Shown: positions 8,423-17,300 of the stretch, piece after piece
How positions within the stretch are numbered: the first letter of the stretch is position 1
How the letters are laid out: every line of letters starts with the position of its first letter
Source: Rhodospirillales bacterium
Lineage (GTDB): Bacteria > Pseudomonadota > Alphaproteobacteria > Rhodospirillales > Shumkoniaceae
DNA: 64,000 nucleotides
Direction: 5' to 3'
Assembly (NCBI GenBank): GCA_018432935.1
Contig: JAHDSF010000002.1
Span: forward strand, 1-64,000
Notes under the pieces: model-generated
What the model was told of the DNA's origin: nothing
Seen by the model: only the letters and a program-made list of their open reading frames with translations
The model's database searches: none
Position numbers and translations under genes: made by a program

Positions 8423-8540
8423 AAATAGGTGCAGAAACTATTGTGATGGGTTCAGAAACCATTTCTTTCATCGCCACCTGCAGGTGACGAAGCCACCCCG
8501 CCTTAAAAATAGTTTGCAAACCCATCAAAATAGGTACAAT
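8423..8540 (+). promoter_or_regulatory. AT-rich divergent regulatory region with repeats and a promoter
   Basis: The gap between the XRE and ribbon-helix-helix genes is much more AT-rich than its surroundings. CAGAAAC(T/C)ATT occurs twice, 21 bases (two helical turns) apart, at 8432 and 8453. AAATAGGT occurs at 8423 and 8528. A perfect palindrome CACCTGCAGGTG lies at 8475-8486. TACAAT at 8535-8540 with TTTGCA at 8513-8518 is a reasonable rightward promoter for the gene at 8575. These look like operators for one or both flanking regulators. Confidence 0.45.
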
Positions 8541-8574
8541 ACCCCTCCTCGAGTCTGCACCAGGGCCTGAACTG

Positions 8575-8910
8575 ATGGGCAAGAAAGCGGCCGGCGAGCA
8601 GCCTTCGAATCGACCGTCGAGAAGGCAGATCACGATCCCGGTAAATCAGGGCGTTCTGATCCGTCTGGGTGGACTATGTGAGTATTTCGGGTTCAGCCGA
8701 AACAAGATCGCGGGCATGCTCGTTGAAGCGGGTTTCCGCGACCTCCAACAGCGCTACGAAGACGCCGGCGGCAGGGAACCAGGAATCCTCGCCATCCTCC
8801 GTCATCTGAATCAACTTAGGGGTTCGACGGGTGATCCCGAGAGCATACCGGCGCCGAGCAGTCCGTCGGGAGATCCCCGAAGTCGTGGCGCCGCGGCAGG
8901 CCGAAGATAA
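8575..8910 (+). CDS. Ribbon-helix-helix-type DNA-binding protein (putative)
   Basis: This 111-residue protein has a segment at residues 16-60 with the rhythm of a ribbon-helix-helix domain: a strand (RRQITIPVNQ), a first helix (VLIRLGGLCEYFG), then SRNKIAGMLVEAGF. The C terminus is Ser/Pro/Gly-rich and probably disordered. RHH proteins act as dimeric repressors, often as antitoxins or plasmid copy and partition regulators. It is divergent from an XRE regulator and precedes the run of unknown genes beginning at 8963. The domain call comes from pattern alone, and no toxin partner is evident. Confidence 0.6.
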   Translation: MGKKAAGEQPSNRPSRRQITIPVNQGVLIRLGGLCEYFGFSRNKIAGMLVEAGFRDLQQRYEDAGGREPGILAILRHLNQLRGSTGDPESIPAPSSPSGDPRSRGAAAGRR

Positions 8911-8962
8911 CGGATCTTCCACGAGGACGAACAGGCCAGCCGAAATTCAGGCGGTGGTGGAT

Positions 8963-9382
8963 ATGGTAGCGATTCCAATTGAAAACTTGTCGACCCTGTC
9001 GCTTCGCGACGTCATCGGGAGAACGGACCTCGGCAATACCTGCTTGGCGTCCCCGGCGGAGATTTCGGCTTTGGAAGGTGACCCGGGTGAAGGCGTGGTC
9101 CGTGGCAGCATCTGCGACTGGAGATTGATCGCCATTCACATCGTGGAGAACCCCACCGCGGTCGTCCTCCTGGGAACATGCGACAGCCAATACTGGGGCA
9201 CCTCGCCCGTCGTCGCCCTCGACAAGAAGCGCAGCCGCGTTCGGACCCGGTCCGGGAGCCTCTATCTGCTCGAACAGCCCGGAGAAGGGGAGCCGCCCCT
9301 AGAACACATTTTGCACCTCTGCCACATGCTCTGGGCATGGGGTGGCGGGCAGGTCCTCGAGGTGCCGGAGGTCTTCTACTGA
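8963..9382 (+). CDS. Unknown protein, first gene of a tightly overlapping four-gene cluster
   Basis: This 139-residue protein begins MVAIPIENL at the ATG at 8963; an upstream start at 8831 lies inside the preceding gene's tail and is unlikely. I do not recognise a family. It contains RTRSGSLYLLE followed by LEHILHLCHMLWAWGGGQV near the C terminus. The third gene of the cluster has a similar rhythm (an xTxSxG...YxL segment, then a Leu-rich helix and WGxxGxV), so the two may be distant relatives. Its last base overlaps the next gene's ATG, indicating one transcript and coupled translation. It has no signal peptide or membrane segment. Confidence 0.65.
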   Translation: MVAIPIENLSTLSLRDVIGRTDLGNTCLASPAEISALEGDPGEGVVRGSICDWRLIAIHIVENPTAVVLLGTCDSQYWGTSPVVALDKKRSRVRTRSGSLYLLEQPGEGEPPLEHILHLCHMLWAWGGGQVLEVPEVFY

Positions 9383-9777
9383 TGTCCGACGATCCGTTGG
9401 CCGCCGCTCGTGAAAGGGGCCGCAGGTTCCAGGCGGACGTCCTGGCATCAGACGAGGTTGTTCCCCTCTCACGATTTGCGGACGTGCTCGGCATTTCCCA
9501 GGCCGAAGTGCTCGATCTCGCAGACCGGGGCAAGGTCCTGAAGCTCGTGGACGACTCAGGCCAGACGGGCTTCCCAATATGGCAGGTTCTCGGGTCAGGA
9601 AAGCTTCTACCCGGCATCGAGACGCTCCACGGCCTGATGATCGGTGGCCCATGGACAATCTTCTGGTTCTTGACCGTCCGCGATCCCTCTCTCGGATGCC
9701 TGCCTCTCGAAGCGCTGCTGGCCGGGCAGGTCGAGCGCGTCATCAGCGCGGCCAGGTTCTATGAGGGCCTGGAATGA
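9382..9777 (+). CDS. MbcA/ParS/Xre antitoxin-like protein
   Basis: The 131-residue product starts at the ATG at 9382, which overlaps the previous stop. Residues 27-45 (VVPLSRFADVLGISQAEVL) look like a helix-turn-helix. The C-terminal part has the FPIWQ, LLPGI, PWTIFWFL and PLEALLAGQVERV blocks that recur in MbcA/ParS/Xre antitoxins. Those antitoxins normally neutralise RES-domain toxins encoded alongside, but neither neighbour shows RES features. Either the partner is a new toxin type within this overlapping cluster or the protein is only a regulator. Family membership is inferred from remembered block order, not from a search. Confidence 0.6.
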   Translation: MSDDPLAAARERGRRFQADVLASDEVVPLSRFADVLGISQAEVLDLADRGKVLKLVDDSGQTGFPIWQVLGSGKLLPGIETLHGLMIGGPWTIFWFLTVRDPSLGCLPLEALLAGQVERVISAARFYEGLE

Positions 9778-10121
9778 TGGAGCTCACTGCGCATCTTGAC
9801 TATTGGGCTCTCGTTCGGCTCGGAGTCCCCGAAGATATTTACGTCCTGCTCGGCCAAGTCAGCGGCCATGACCGCCTTAGGTCGGGCAACTTCATCACGA
9901 CCAGCGCCATTCGGTTCCTGTCGCCAGATCTCACCTTCGCCTACACGGCTTCCCAAGGGCGCCGGTACACGCTGGGGCCGCGGACCACGACGTCGGTCAG
10001 TGCGCTCTGCACGCTCGTCAGTGTCTTTGGTCAATGGGGCCTTGCCGGGCACGTTCCCGTCATCTGCAACGTCGATCCAGCGGAAATCGCGGGACGCCAC
10101 CTCCTGGTTCCGGATGCATGA
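9774..10121 (+). CDS. Unknown protein of the overlapping cluster
   Basis: This 115-residue protein overlaps the antitoxin-like gene by four bases (ATGA) and overlaps the next gene by four. I do not recognise it. The segment RRYTLGPRTTTSVSAL followed by FGQWGLAGHVPV resembles the C-terminal half of the 8963 product. The tight coupling makes it a candidate functional partner of the antitoxin-like protein. It appears soluble, has no cysteine cluster or P-loop, and shows no catalytic motif I can identify. Confidence 0.6.
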   Translation: MMELTAHLDYWALVRLGVPEDIYVLLGQVSGHDRLRSGNFITTSAIRFLSPDLTFAYTASQGRRYTLGPRTTTSVSALCTLVSVFGQWGLAGHVPVICNVDPAEIAGRHLLVPDA

Positions 10122-10417
10122 CCATGCGCCTCTTCGTGTTCAGGATGGCGGCGCCCGTCGGGACGAGGACGTCCGAAGAGATGACGGAGTCCTTGGTTGC
10201 GCAAGGGCTTCCGTGCTCCGCCTGGGCGGACCCGGAAGCACCGGGCCGTTTGAATATCGATGTTCGGCTTGCCGCGTCCTCGTTTCGCGAAGCCCTGAGC
10301 GTCGCGGAAAAGCGGATCCGCCTCCTCTGCGGCTCCGTAGCGGGGCCGACGACGGTGGCCATGGATGTTGCGGAACTGGAAGAGGACGACTTTCTTCCGA
10401 CATCGATCGTGGACTGA
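10118..10417 (+). CDS. Small unknown protein of the overlapping cluster
   Basis: This 99-residue protein is the last of four genes joined by stop/start overlaps. Its ATG at 10118 shares bases with the preceding stop, and a second in-frame ATG at 10124 is also possible. The N terminus MRLFVFRM suggests a beta-strand and the C terminus is acidic (AELEEDDFLP). No family was recognised. The acidic tail and position could suit an inhibitor or adaptor, but that is speculation. Confidence 0.55.
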   Translation: MTMRLFVFRMAAPVGTRTSEEMTESLVAQGLPCSAWADPEAPGRLNIDVRLAASSFREALSVAEKRIRLLCGSVAGPTTVAMDVAELEEDDFLPTSIVD

Positions 10418-10439
10418 TCTGAGCCGTCAGGAGACGCGC

Positions 10440-10799
10440 ATGGGTTCCGGCAAGCTCCCAACGCCTTTGACGGTGGGCTCATCGCGGGTCCGCGTGCTCC
10501 CGCATCGCAGCTTCAAGAAGGAATTCGGGAGCCGGGCAGCCATTCAGACGCCAGAGATCGGTTTGCCGACAAGGTTCGAGGTGACCCGGCTCTGGGTCGT
10601 CGTCGACGACCCGCCTCCGGGCTTTGTCACCAAGCCGATTCCGCTAAGCCAGCCGGCACACGCGCGGCCGAGAGTCGACGATTTAGTGCGCGTGCTGCTG
10701 GATAATGTCGCGGCGGAAGCGCGAGAGGCCTTTCTGGCGTCTCCTGAGGGGCAGGCTTGGCAGGTGCGGGCCGTGCACCGGAAACGGGCCATGGACTAA
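10440..10799 (+). CDS. Unknown protein sharing an EAFLASPEGQAW motif with its neighbour
   Basis: This 119-residue protein starts at the ATG at 10440, preceded by CAGGAGA; an in-frame start at 10365 lies within the previous gene. It has a basic N terminus and a C-terminal helix AAEAREAFLASPEGQAWQ near residues 90-107. The next gene encodes a near copy of that stretch (EREAWLATDQGQAW), so both share a small C-terminal module or interaction helix. No enzyme motif is visible. The same-strand spacing suggests joint transcription with the flanking unknown genes. Confidence 0.55.
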   Translation: MGSGKLPTPLTVGSSRVRVLPHRSFKKEFGSRAAIQTPEIGLPTRFEVTRLWVVVDDPPPGFVTKPIPLSQPAHARPRVDDLVRVLLDNVAAEAREAFLASPEGQAWQVRAVHRKRAMD

Positions 10800-10897
10800 T
10801 TGGTGGCCCCGACCCAGAGAGGGGAAAGAGGTGATCCCTGACAGGATCGAGCGCTGACCGGCGAAAAGGCGGGATGGGCCGGCCGTGGAGACGAACT

Positions 10898-11347
10898 ATG
10901 AGCGATATCGAGGAAATGGGACGTCGGTTCGTTGCGGCGTGGCATCGCGCGGAACGGGGCGAAGTGGCGATGGCGGCGCAGATCGGCCCCGCGACGATCA
11001 GTGTGTATCCGCACGCCAGAGAGTCCGTCGTGATCGTGACGGCGCCGGTTGATTGGCTGCTCGGGCCGCGATCGAAGAGCTTTCAGGACGAGCAGCAGGC
11101 GCGGTCGGATGCCGATCGCCTGATTGGCATCTGCCTGGATCTGGCGGCCCAGAGCGAGCGAGAGGCGTGGCTGGCTACCGATCAGGGGCAGGCTTGGCTT
11201 GAGCGTCATGCGCTGGCGGAGATCGAGCGGCAGATGGATGCCAGGCTGGCCGTGTTGAGGGAACCCGGCACGGCCGAGAGGATTGACGAGGCGTTTGCCC
11301 GAAAGGGCCGTCTTCGCAAGAAGCCCAAGGCCGGTCCGTCGTTCTGA
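10898..11347 (+). CDS. Unknown protein sharing an EAWLATDQGQAW motif with its neighbour
   Basis: This 149-residue protein starts at the ATG at 10898 after a GTGGAG ribosome-binding site. It looks mainly helical with a central strand (ATISVYPHARESVVIV). Near residue 95 it carries SEREAWLATDQGQAWLERHA, which matches the C terminus of the preceding gene, and it ends in a lysine-rich tail (RKKPKAGPSF). No family was recognised. The shared module suggests the two genes arose by duplication of a domain or bind the same partner. Confidence 0.55.
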   Translation: MSDIEEMGRRFVAAWHRAERGEVAMAAQIGPATISVYPHARESVVIVTAPVDWLLGPRSKSFQDEQQARSDADRLIGICLDLAAQSEREAWLATDQGQAWLERHALAEIERQMDARLAVLREPGTAERIDEAFARKGRLRKKPKAGPSF

Positions 11348-11447
11348 GAGTATTAGGAATTCGTTGTTCTGCATCCCGGCCGACGACATCATCCTCATGC
11401 CCCCCATAGCAGACGAGGCAGGGCATCACACGGGATCCGGAGATGGC

Positions 11448-12818
11448 ATGCGTCGACAAGAACCCTCCCGCGAGGAGCTGTTCGCACTGGTGTGGGAGAA
11501 GCCCACCCGGCAGGTGGCGAAGGAGCTGGGCGTTTCGGATGTGGCGATCGGGAAGCTGTGCGAACGCCTCCAGGTTCCCAAACCGCCGCGAGGCTACTGG
11601 GCCAGGGTGCACTCGGGCCAAACCCCGCGACGCCCGCCGCTCGCGGCTTTTCGCGAGGAGGTCGATCGCAAACGTCGAGAGGCCGCGCGGGAAAGAGCGG
11701 CGGGAACGCTATCGAAGCTTCAGATCGAGTTCTATCGGGCCGCCTTGTCCGACCTGAAAAGCCGAGACATCGATGTCGAAGGGGCCGAGGCGCGGGGAAA
11801 CAGACTACCCGAGCTGGCGCCGGACATTGCCGCACAGATCCTTCTTCTCATCCAGAACCGCCGGCACGATTGGGTCGAGCAGGAGAAAGTCACCACCACT
11901 TGGGGGGCACCCGCCCAGAGCAGCGTCATCAAGCTTGTCGAAAAGCTGTTGCCGCTCGCGCAGCCACAGTTGCTGGTGTTCGAGAGCGAAGGGGAGAGGA
12001 GCCGATACTCTAGCCCTGGTCCCGTCGTCTTCGTCCGCTTGACGGCACCCTTACAGGAGCGGATCGCTACACTCGTTCGCATCGTGCGGGATCAGAGGCT
12101 GCAGCATGTCGTCGTGCCGCTCATAGCGGCGGATCATGCCTGGTCGGCGCGCTACGCTTTTGGCCCGGAGTCGCGCCTGTTTCTGGACAGCATGCTGTGC
12201 GTTTCGACAACCGAAATCTGGGTGGAGTCCACCCGCAAAGCATGGCGCGAGGAGGACCCCCCGGAACGCCTCGTTACAAACAGGATGAGGCTGGACGCTA
12301 TCATGCCGACCGATTGCATGCCGGTGCGTGATGTTCCGCTGTCACCCGTGGTCTCTGGCGTCGCCGTCGCCCCCTATCGCAAGCGACTTGACGCCTTCCG
12401 CGAGGTCGAGCGCGTGTACGAGATGGTGACTAGCTCCGCTTACGCGATCGAACGCGAAGTCCCCGACGAGACGCTCGCCATCGCAGACAGGCTTTGGTTC
12501 GGTCCCGAGCGGCCCTTCCTGTCGGCGCGGGAGGCGTGGAGACGCCTTGACGGAGAGCTGGAGCGTTGGGATGCAGAGCTCGAGGCTGAGCGGTCGACGC
12601 TGGCCCAGGATATCCTCGGCATCCAGACCGGAGACATCGTGGCATTTCAGAACGGCGACCAACTGTCGCGCCTTTTCGTGACCGGAATTTGGCTCCATGC
12701 CAGCGACGACGATGTTCTCTTCATCGTACGCGGCAGACGTTTTCGCAAAGACGGCACGCTGGGGAAACGAGAAGACTCGCTTACGTTGCGCTTCAAGGAT
12801 GAAAGACAAAGGAAATAG
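11448..12818 (+). CDS. Large HTH protein of unknown function just upstream of BREX
   Basis: This 456-residue protein starts at the ATG at 11448, leading into RREEPS-like sequence and the conserved block LFALVWEKPTRQVAKELGV. Residues 8-50 form a helix-turn-helix (VAKELGVSDVAIGKLCERL) followed by PKPPRGYWA, an arrangement common to a widespread uncharacterised family. The remaining 400 residues are mixed alpha/beta without a recognised catalytic motif. It ends 124 bases before brxA on the same strand, so it may be expressed with BREX or regulate it. No BrxR-type regulator is present, which makes this the best local candidate, although it is much larger than BrxR. Confidence 0.65.
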   Translation: MRRQEPSREELFALVWEKPTRQVAKELGVSDVAIGKLCERLQVPKPPRGYWARVHSGQTPRRPPLAAFREEVDRKRREAARERAAGTLSKLQIEFYRAALSDLKSRDIDVEGAEARGNRLPELAPDIAAQILLLIQNRRHDWVEQEKVTTTWGAPAQSSVIKLVEKLLPLAQPQLLVFESEGERSRYSSPGPVVFVRLTAPLQERIATLVRIVRDQRLQHVVVPLIAADHAWSARYAFGPESRLFLDSMLCVSTTEIWVESTRKAWREEDPPERLVTNRMRLDAIMPTDCMPVRDVPLSPVVSGVAVAPYRKRLDAFREVERVYEMVTSSAYAIEREVPDETLAIADRLWFGPERPFLSAREAWRRLDGELERWDAELEAERSTLAQDILGIQTGDIVAFQNGDQLSRLFVTGIWLHASDDDVLFIVRGRRFRKDGTLGKREDSLTLRFKDERQRK

Positions 12819-12883
12819 GCCTGCGGCGGTTGCCTAGCAGCGGACCCCGGGACAAAGCCCCCACAGCAGGCATGTTTCGCTCG

Positions 12884-12935
12884 TTGACAACTGGGGACAG
12901 GCCTGGCACACTTGCCGGCAAGTTTGCCGGCGAGA
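12884..12935 (+). promoter_or_regulatory. Candidate BREX promoter with overlapping palindromes
   Basis: TTGACA at 12884-12889 is a perfect -35 box, and 17 bases on is a weak -10 (CACACT, 12907-12912). Overlapping and following it are two tandem TTGCCGGC units 12 bases apart. The first is a perfect palindrome CTTGCCGGCAAG (12911-12922) and the second is TTTGCCGGCGAG (12923-12934). This looks like a repressor-controlled promoter for brxA, whose ATG is at 12943. Confidence 0.5.
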
Positions 12936-12942
12936 AATCCCA

Positions 12943-13746
12943 ATGTCCTGTGAAGATCAAATCCGCGATTTCGTCCCCCGCAATCTGGACGGCGCGGCAC
13001 TCGAAGTTGGCTTCCGTTCGGGTTCCATAGGGACCCATACGAGCCGCACCATCATGATGGCGGAGTTGGCGGCGCTGTTCGAATCCGTTCCGCCTGCGGG
13101 GAGCAGGGCCGATCTCATGGCTGCCGTCACGGAAGCCAACTGCCTGGGGAAACGGACCGCGTCCACGCGGAAACTGACGTTTCAAAGGCTTAGCGAGCTT
13201 TACGTTCTGGATCCCGCGGTGCCGATCTTTCGCGTTCTTCGCCGGCTGTGGTCCGTGGATGAAGTCGGACGGCCGTTGCTGGCACTCCTCTGCGCGCTTG
13301 CCCGCGATCCGCTCCTCATGGCGACGGCGGCATCAGTCCTGTCCCTCGCGGCGGGGGAGGAGTTCCGGCGCGACCGCATGAGGCTGGACCTCATTGCCAG
13401 CGTCGGCGAGCGGTTCAACGAAAGCATCCTCGACAAGGTCGTCCGCAACGCCGCCAGTTCATGGGCACAGTCTGGCCACCTCGAGGGGCGGACCTTCAAG
13501 AAGCGCAGGATTGTCCAGGCGATGCCGGCCGCGACGGCGTTCGCCCTCTATCTGGGCTACGCCGCGGGTTTCCGGGGAACAGGGCTGTTCGGGTCGGGGT
13601 GGTGCCGGACGCTCGACTGCTCGCCGGCGCTTGCACAAGACTTGGCCCTTGCGGCCAAGCGCGCGGGGTTGATCGACCTCCGCATCAGCCGCGAAGTCGT
13701 CGATCTTGACCTGCGGCGCCTGGATCCTGGTCGCACGGGAGGGTAA
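12943..13746 (+). CDS. brxA: BrxA, DUF1819 family BREX protein
   Basis: This 267-residue protein matches the DUF1819/BrxA pattern. An N-terminal EVGFRSGSIGTHTSRT segment recalls the family's SFTxGxL block, KRTASTRKLTFQRLSELY follows, and DAGL-type helices run to the C terminus. BrxA is a small helical DNA-binding protein that is first in type 1 BREX operons. It is somewhat longer than the roughly 200 residues I expect for BrxA, owing to a C-terminal extension. It lies directly before brxB (four-base gap) and has its own promoter candidate. BREX blocks phage DNA replication while marking host DNA by adenine methylation. Confidence 0.85.
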   Translation: MSCEDQIRDFVPRNLDGAALEVGFRSGSIGTHTSRTIMMAELAALFESVPPAGSRADLMAAVTEANCLGKRTASTRKLTFQRLSELYVLDPAVPIFRVLRRLWSVDEVGRPLLALLCALARDPLLMATAASVLSLAAGEEFRRDRMRLDLIASVGERFNESILDKVVRNAASSWAQSGHLEGRTFKKRRIVQAMPAATAFALYLGYAAGFRGTGLFGSGWCRTLDCSPALAQDLALAAKRAGLIDLRISREVVDLDLRRLDPGRTGG

Positions 13747-13749
13747 CGG

Positions 13750-14313
13750 ATGGGACAGATCGAGAAGCTGGCTCAGGAGTACGGCCAACACATCGCTCTG
13801 CGCTGGCAGCGTACCGTCGCGGGTGCGCAGAGGGTGATCATGGTGGTCTACGACAAGGAACTCGAACGCACCCTGCGAGCGCGCAAACAGCTGTTCGAAA
13901 TCGCAACACAGCAAGCCGGTTACGCTTGGGCGGAGATCGATCTGTCGGACTCGTTTGCGCAGTGGATGGCACGAGACGACTACCGCGAAGCCTACTTCGA
14001 ATCGCCCGAGGACCTTCAGATCAAGGTTGAAGCCGAGTTCCCGCGCTTTGTGGCGGAGAGGCTGAGGGGAGCGCTGGCGGCGCCGCCCCAACCGGAGAAC
14101 ACCGTTGTTGCCGCCTTGGGCATGGCCTCGTTGTTCGGCTTCTCCCGGGTTTCTGACGTGTTGAACGAGGTGGAACGCGATATCCGCGGAAGACTCGTGG
14201 TGTTTTTCCCCGGGCAGTTCGAGGGAAGCAATTACCGGCTTCTCGATGCCCGGGATGGGTGGAACTACATGGCCGTGCCGATCACGAGGCATGGCGAGGG
14301 AGACGGCACATGA
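13750..14313 (+). CDS. brxB: BrxB, DUF1788 family BREX protein
   Basis: This 187-residue protein is assigned to DUF1788/BrxB by the blocks VYDKELERTLRARKQLF, FGFSRVSDVLNEVE and RLVVFFPGQFEGSNYRL. The role of BrxB is not well defined, but it is conserved in almost all BREX operons and needed for protection in tested type 1 systems. Its stop overlaps the brxC ATG at 14310-14313. The length is normal for the family. Confidence 0.9.
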   Translation: MGQIEKLAQEYGQHIALRWQRTVAGAQRVIMVVYDKELERTLRARKQLFEIATQQAGYAWAEIDLSDSFAQWMARDDYREAYFESPEDLQIKVEAEFPRFVAERLRGALAAPPQPENTVVAALGMASLFGFSRVSDVLNEVERDIRGRLVVFFPGQFEGSNYRLLDARDGWNYMAVPITRHGEGDGT

Positions 14314-17300
14314 ACTTGAAGATCAAGGATGTCCTGCAGCGCGACCCGGCCGAGCATTCGCTCGTCAACCAGGGCCAAGCGCGCATCACGCGCGAGACCG
14401 GCGGCCAGATTGAGCAGGAGCTTCGGGGCGAGCTTTGCACGTTCGTCTGTGAGGGCGAATACGCCGAGGGCATCCAGAAGGTCGTCAGTTCCTTCCTTGC
14501 CAACATGGGCAAGACCAACCAGCGCGCGGCCTGGGTCAGCGGCTTTTACGGCAGCGGCAAGTCGCACCTGCTGAAGATGATGTGCCACTTGTGGCAGGAC
14601 ACGGCGTTCTCCGATGGCACGACTGCCCGTGGCCTGGTTCCGCACATTCCCGATGATCTCCGCGCTCTTCTCCGCGAACTCGACATCGCCGGCCGGCGCG
14701 AAGGCGGTCTTCTCGCCGCCGCCGGCGCGTTGCCCGGCGGGACGATCGAGAACGTCCGCCTCACGATCCTTGGCATCCTGCTGCGTGCCGTCGGGTTGCC
14801 CGAGCAGTATCCGCAGGCGCGCTTCTGCCTGTGGCTCAAGTCCCAGGGCTATTACGACAAGGTCAAGACAGCCGTCGAGGCGGCCGGCAAGGTTTTCGAA
14901 ACCGAGCTGAATAACCTGTATGTCAGCGGGCCGCTCGCGAAAGCCCTGCTTGCATGCGACCCCGACATCGCCGCGGACGAGAAGGCAGTCCGCCCGGTCC
15001 TGCGCTCGCAGTTCCCGCCGCAGACGACCGATATCGGGACGGCCGAGTTCCTGGCGATAGCCAAGGAGGCGCTTCTGCTCTGCGGCCGCGGTGCGAAGTT
15101 GCCTTGCACCCTGCTGATCCTCGACGAGGCGCAGCAGTATATCAGCGACTCCCTCGACCGCTCCGTCATCGTGACAGAAGTGGTCGAGGCGGTCTCCAAG
15201 CAGCTCGACAGCCGCGTGATGGTGGTCGCCGCGGGGCAGAGCGCGCTTACCGACGTGCCGCTGCTGCACAAGATGATGGACCGTTTCACGATCCGTGTTC
15301 CGCTGTCGGACGTCGAGGTCGAAACGGTTACCCGCAAAGTGCTTCTCCAGAAGAAGCCGAGTGCCGTGGATGGCATCAAAAATCTCCTGGAGAGCCGCTC
15401 CGGGGAGATCGATCGCCAGCTGCAGAACACCAGCGTGGCAAGCCTCGCCAAGGATCGCGAGGTCATCGTCGACGATTACCCGCTGCTTCCTGTGCGTCGC
15501 CGGTTCTGGGAACACTGTTTTCGCCAGATCGACGCCGAGGGGACCCATAGCCAGTTGCGTTCCCAGCTGCGCATTGTCCATGACGCCGTGGCCAAGATCT
15601 CGGGACGGGAGGTCGGGGCTGTTCTGCCGGGTGACGAGCTCTACGAGGGCTTGGCGCCGGAGATGGTGACCAGCGGCGTCCTGCTTCGCGAGATCAACGA
15701 GCGGATCCTTCAGGTCCACAAGAACTATGGACCGCTTGCTGGCAGCATCTGCGGCCTCGTGTTCCTGATCGGCAAGCTGCCTCGTGAGGGAGTCGCCAAC
15801 ACCGGAGTGCGGGCGACGAAGGAACACATAGCGGACCTGCTCGTGTGGGATCTCAACGACGACAACGGCAAGTTCCGCAATGATGTGGGCGACATGCTCG
15901 ACCGTCTCGCGGACAAGGCGGTCCTACTCAAGGTCGGCGACGAGTACCGTATCCAGACTCGTGAGGGCAGCGAGTGGGATGCGGAGTTCCGCAAACATCA
16001 GTCTTCGCTCAACAGCGATTCCGCAAAGCAGCAGTTCAAGCGCGACGAGAAACTGTATGCCGAGGCGGAACGCATCGTGCGCGGGATCAAGCTGATCCAC
16101 GGCGCCGCGAAAGAGGCCAGGCAGTTCAGCCTCTGCCGGGGCGATACGCCGCCCACGGCCGACAGTGCCGCGATCCCCGTATGGATCCGCGATGGCTGGT
16201 CCTGCGCGGAGAACGACGTGCGGGGAGAGGCACGAAAAGCTGGCGTCGACAGCCCGGTCCTCTTCGTCTTCATTCCGCGCCAGTCGCACGACGAGCTGCG
16301 TCGCTCGATTGTCGATGCAGAAGCCGCACGCCAGACCATCACCGTAAAGGGCGGCAACATGCCCACCCCCGAAGGCCAGGAAGCACAGCAGAGCATGAAA
16401 TCCCGCCTGGCGACGGCCGAGGATATGGTGGACCGCCTGATCGGCGAGATCGTCGGGAATGCGAAGTTGTTCCAAGGCGGGGGGAACGAAGAACTCTCCG
16501 CGGAGTTCGAGGCCCGCATCCGCGCGGCCGCGAACGACTCGCTCATCCGCCTTTTTCCACGATTTCACGAGGCCGATACGGGTGTTTGGGGCGCCGTGGT
16601 GAAGCGCGCGCGTGACGGCGCGGACCATCCGTTCCAACCCGCGGGCCATACCGTCGAGACGGAAAAGCACCCCGTTTGCCAGCAAGTACTCGCCACCGTC
16701 GGCGCCGGCAAGAGCGGCGGCGACGTCCGCAAGGAATTGCGGGCGTCTCCGTACGGCTGGCCCCAGGACGCCATCGATGCCGCCCTCATCGCGCTTCACC
16801 GCTCGCAGCATCTCAAGGCGAGACTGAACGGGGTACCGCTCCAGGCCGGTCAGCTCGACCAGAACAAGATCGCGAAATCTGAGTTCCAGGTCGAGAACGT
16901 CACCTTGGGCGCGGCGGATAGAATCAAGCTCCGCAAGCTGTTCCAGAAGGTGGGCATCACCTGCAAGAGCGGCGAGGAAGCTGCCGGCGCCAACCAGTTC
17001 GTGAACCTTTTGTTTGCGCTCGCCCGGGAGGCGGGCGGGGAGCCGCCGCTGCCCGCAATGCCGTCTGTGGCTGAGGTGGAGAAGCTGCAGAGCCTTCTCG
17101 GCAACGAGCAGCTCTTGGCCATCCGGAACGCGAACGACGATTGGGAGGCGCGCATCGAGGAGTGGTCGAAGCTTCGCGCCCTCGCTGCCAGCCGCCAACC
17201 CGCATGGGACCTCTTGAAGGGCTTGGCGCGGCATGCCGAGGCGATCGCCGAGGCGAAGCCGCATCTGGACGAGATCGCGGCAATCCGGGACAAGCGGCTG

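Noticed and set aside
8831-8962. Upstream in-frame extension of the 8963 gene
   Set aside because: It overlaps the previous gene by 80 bases, and its Arg-rich start looks like out-of-frame sequence.
9382-10121. Possible RES-domain toxin partner for the antitoxin-like gene
   Set aside because: Neither neighbour shows the size or residues of RES toxins, so no known toxin pair is claimed.
14265-15827. Minus-strand open frame of 520 codons over brxC
   Set aside because: Antisense to the BrxC ATPase domain; composition is His/Arg/Gly-rich as expected for an antisense shadow, with no motif.
15924-17264. Minus-strand open frame of 446 codons over the second half of brxC
   Set aside because: Shadow of brxC; no ribosome-binding site or domain.
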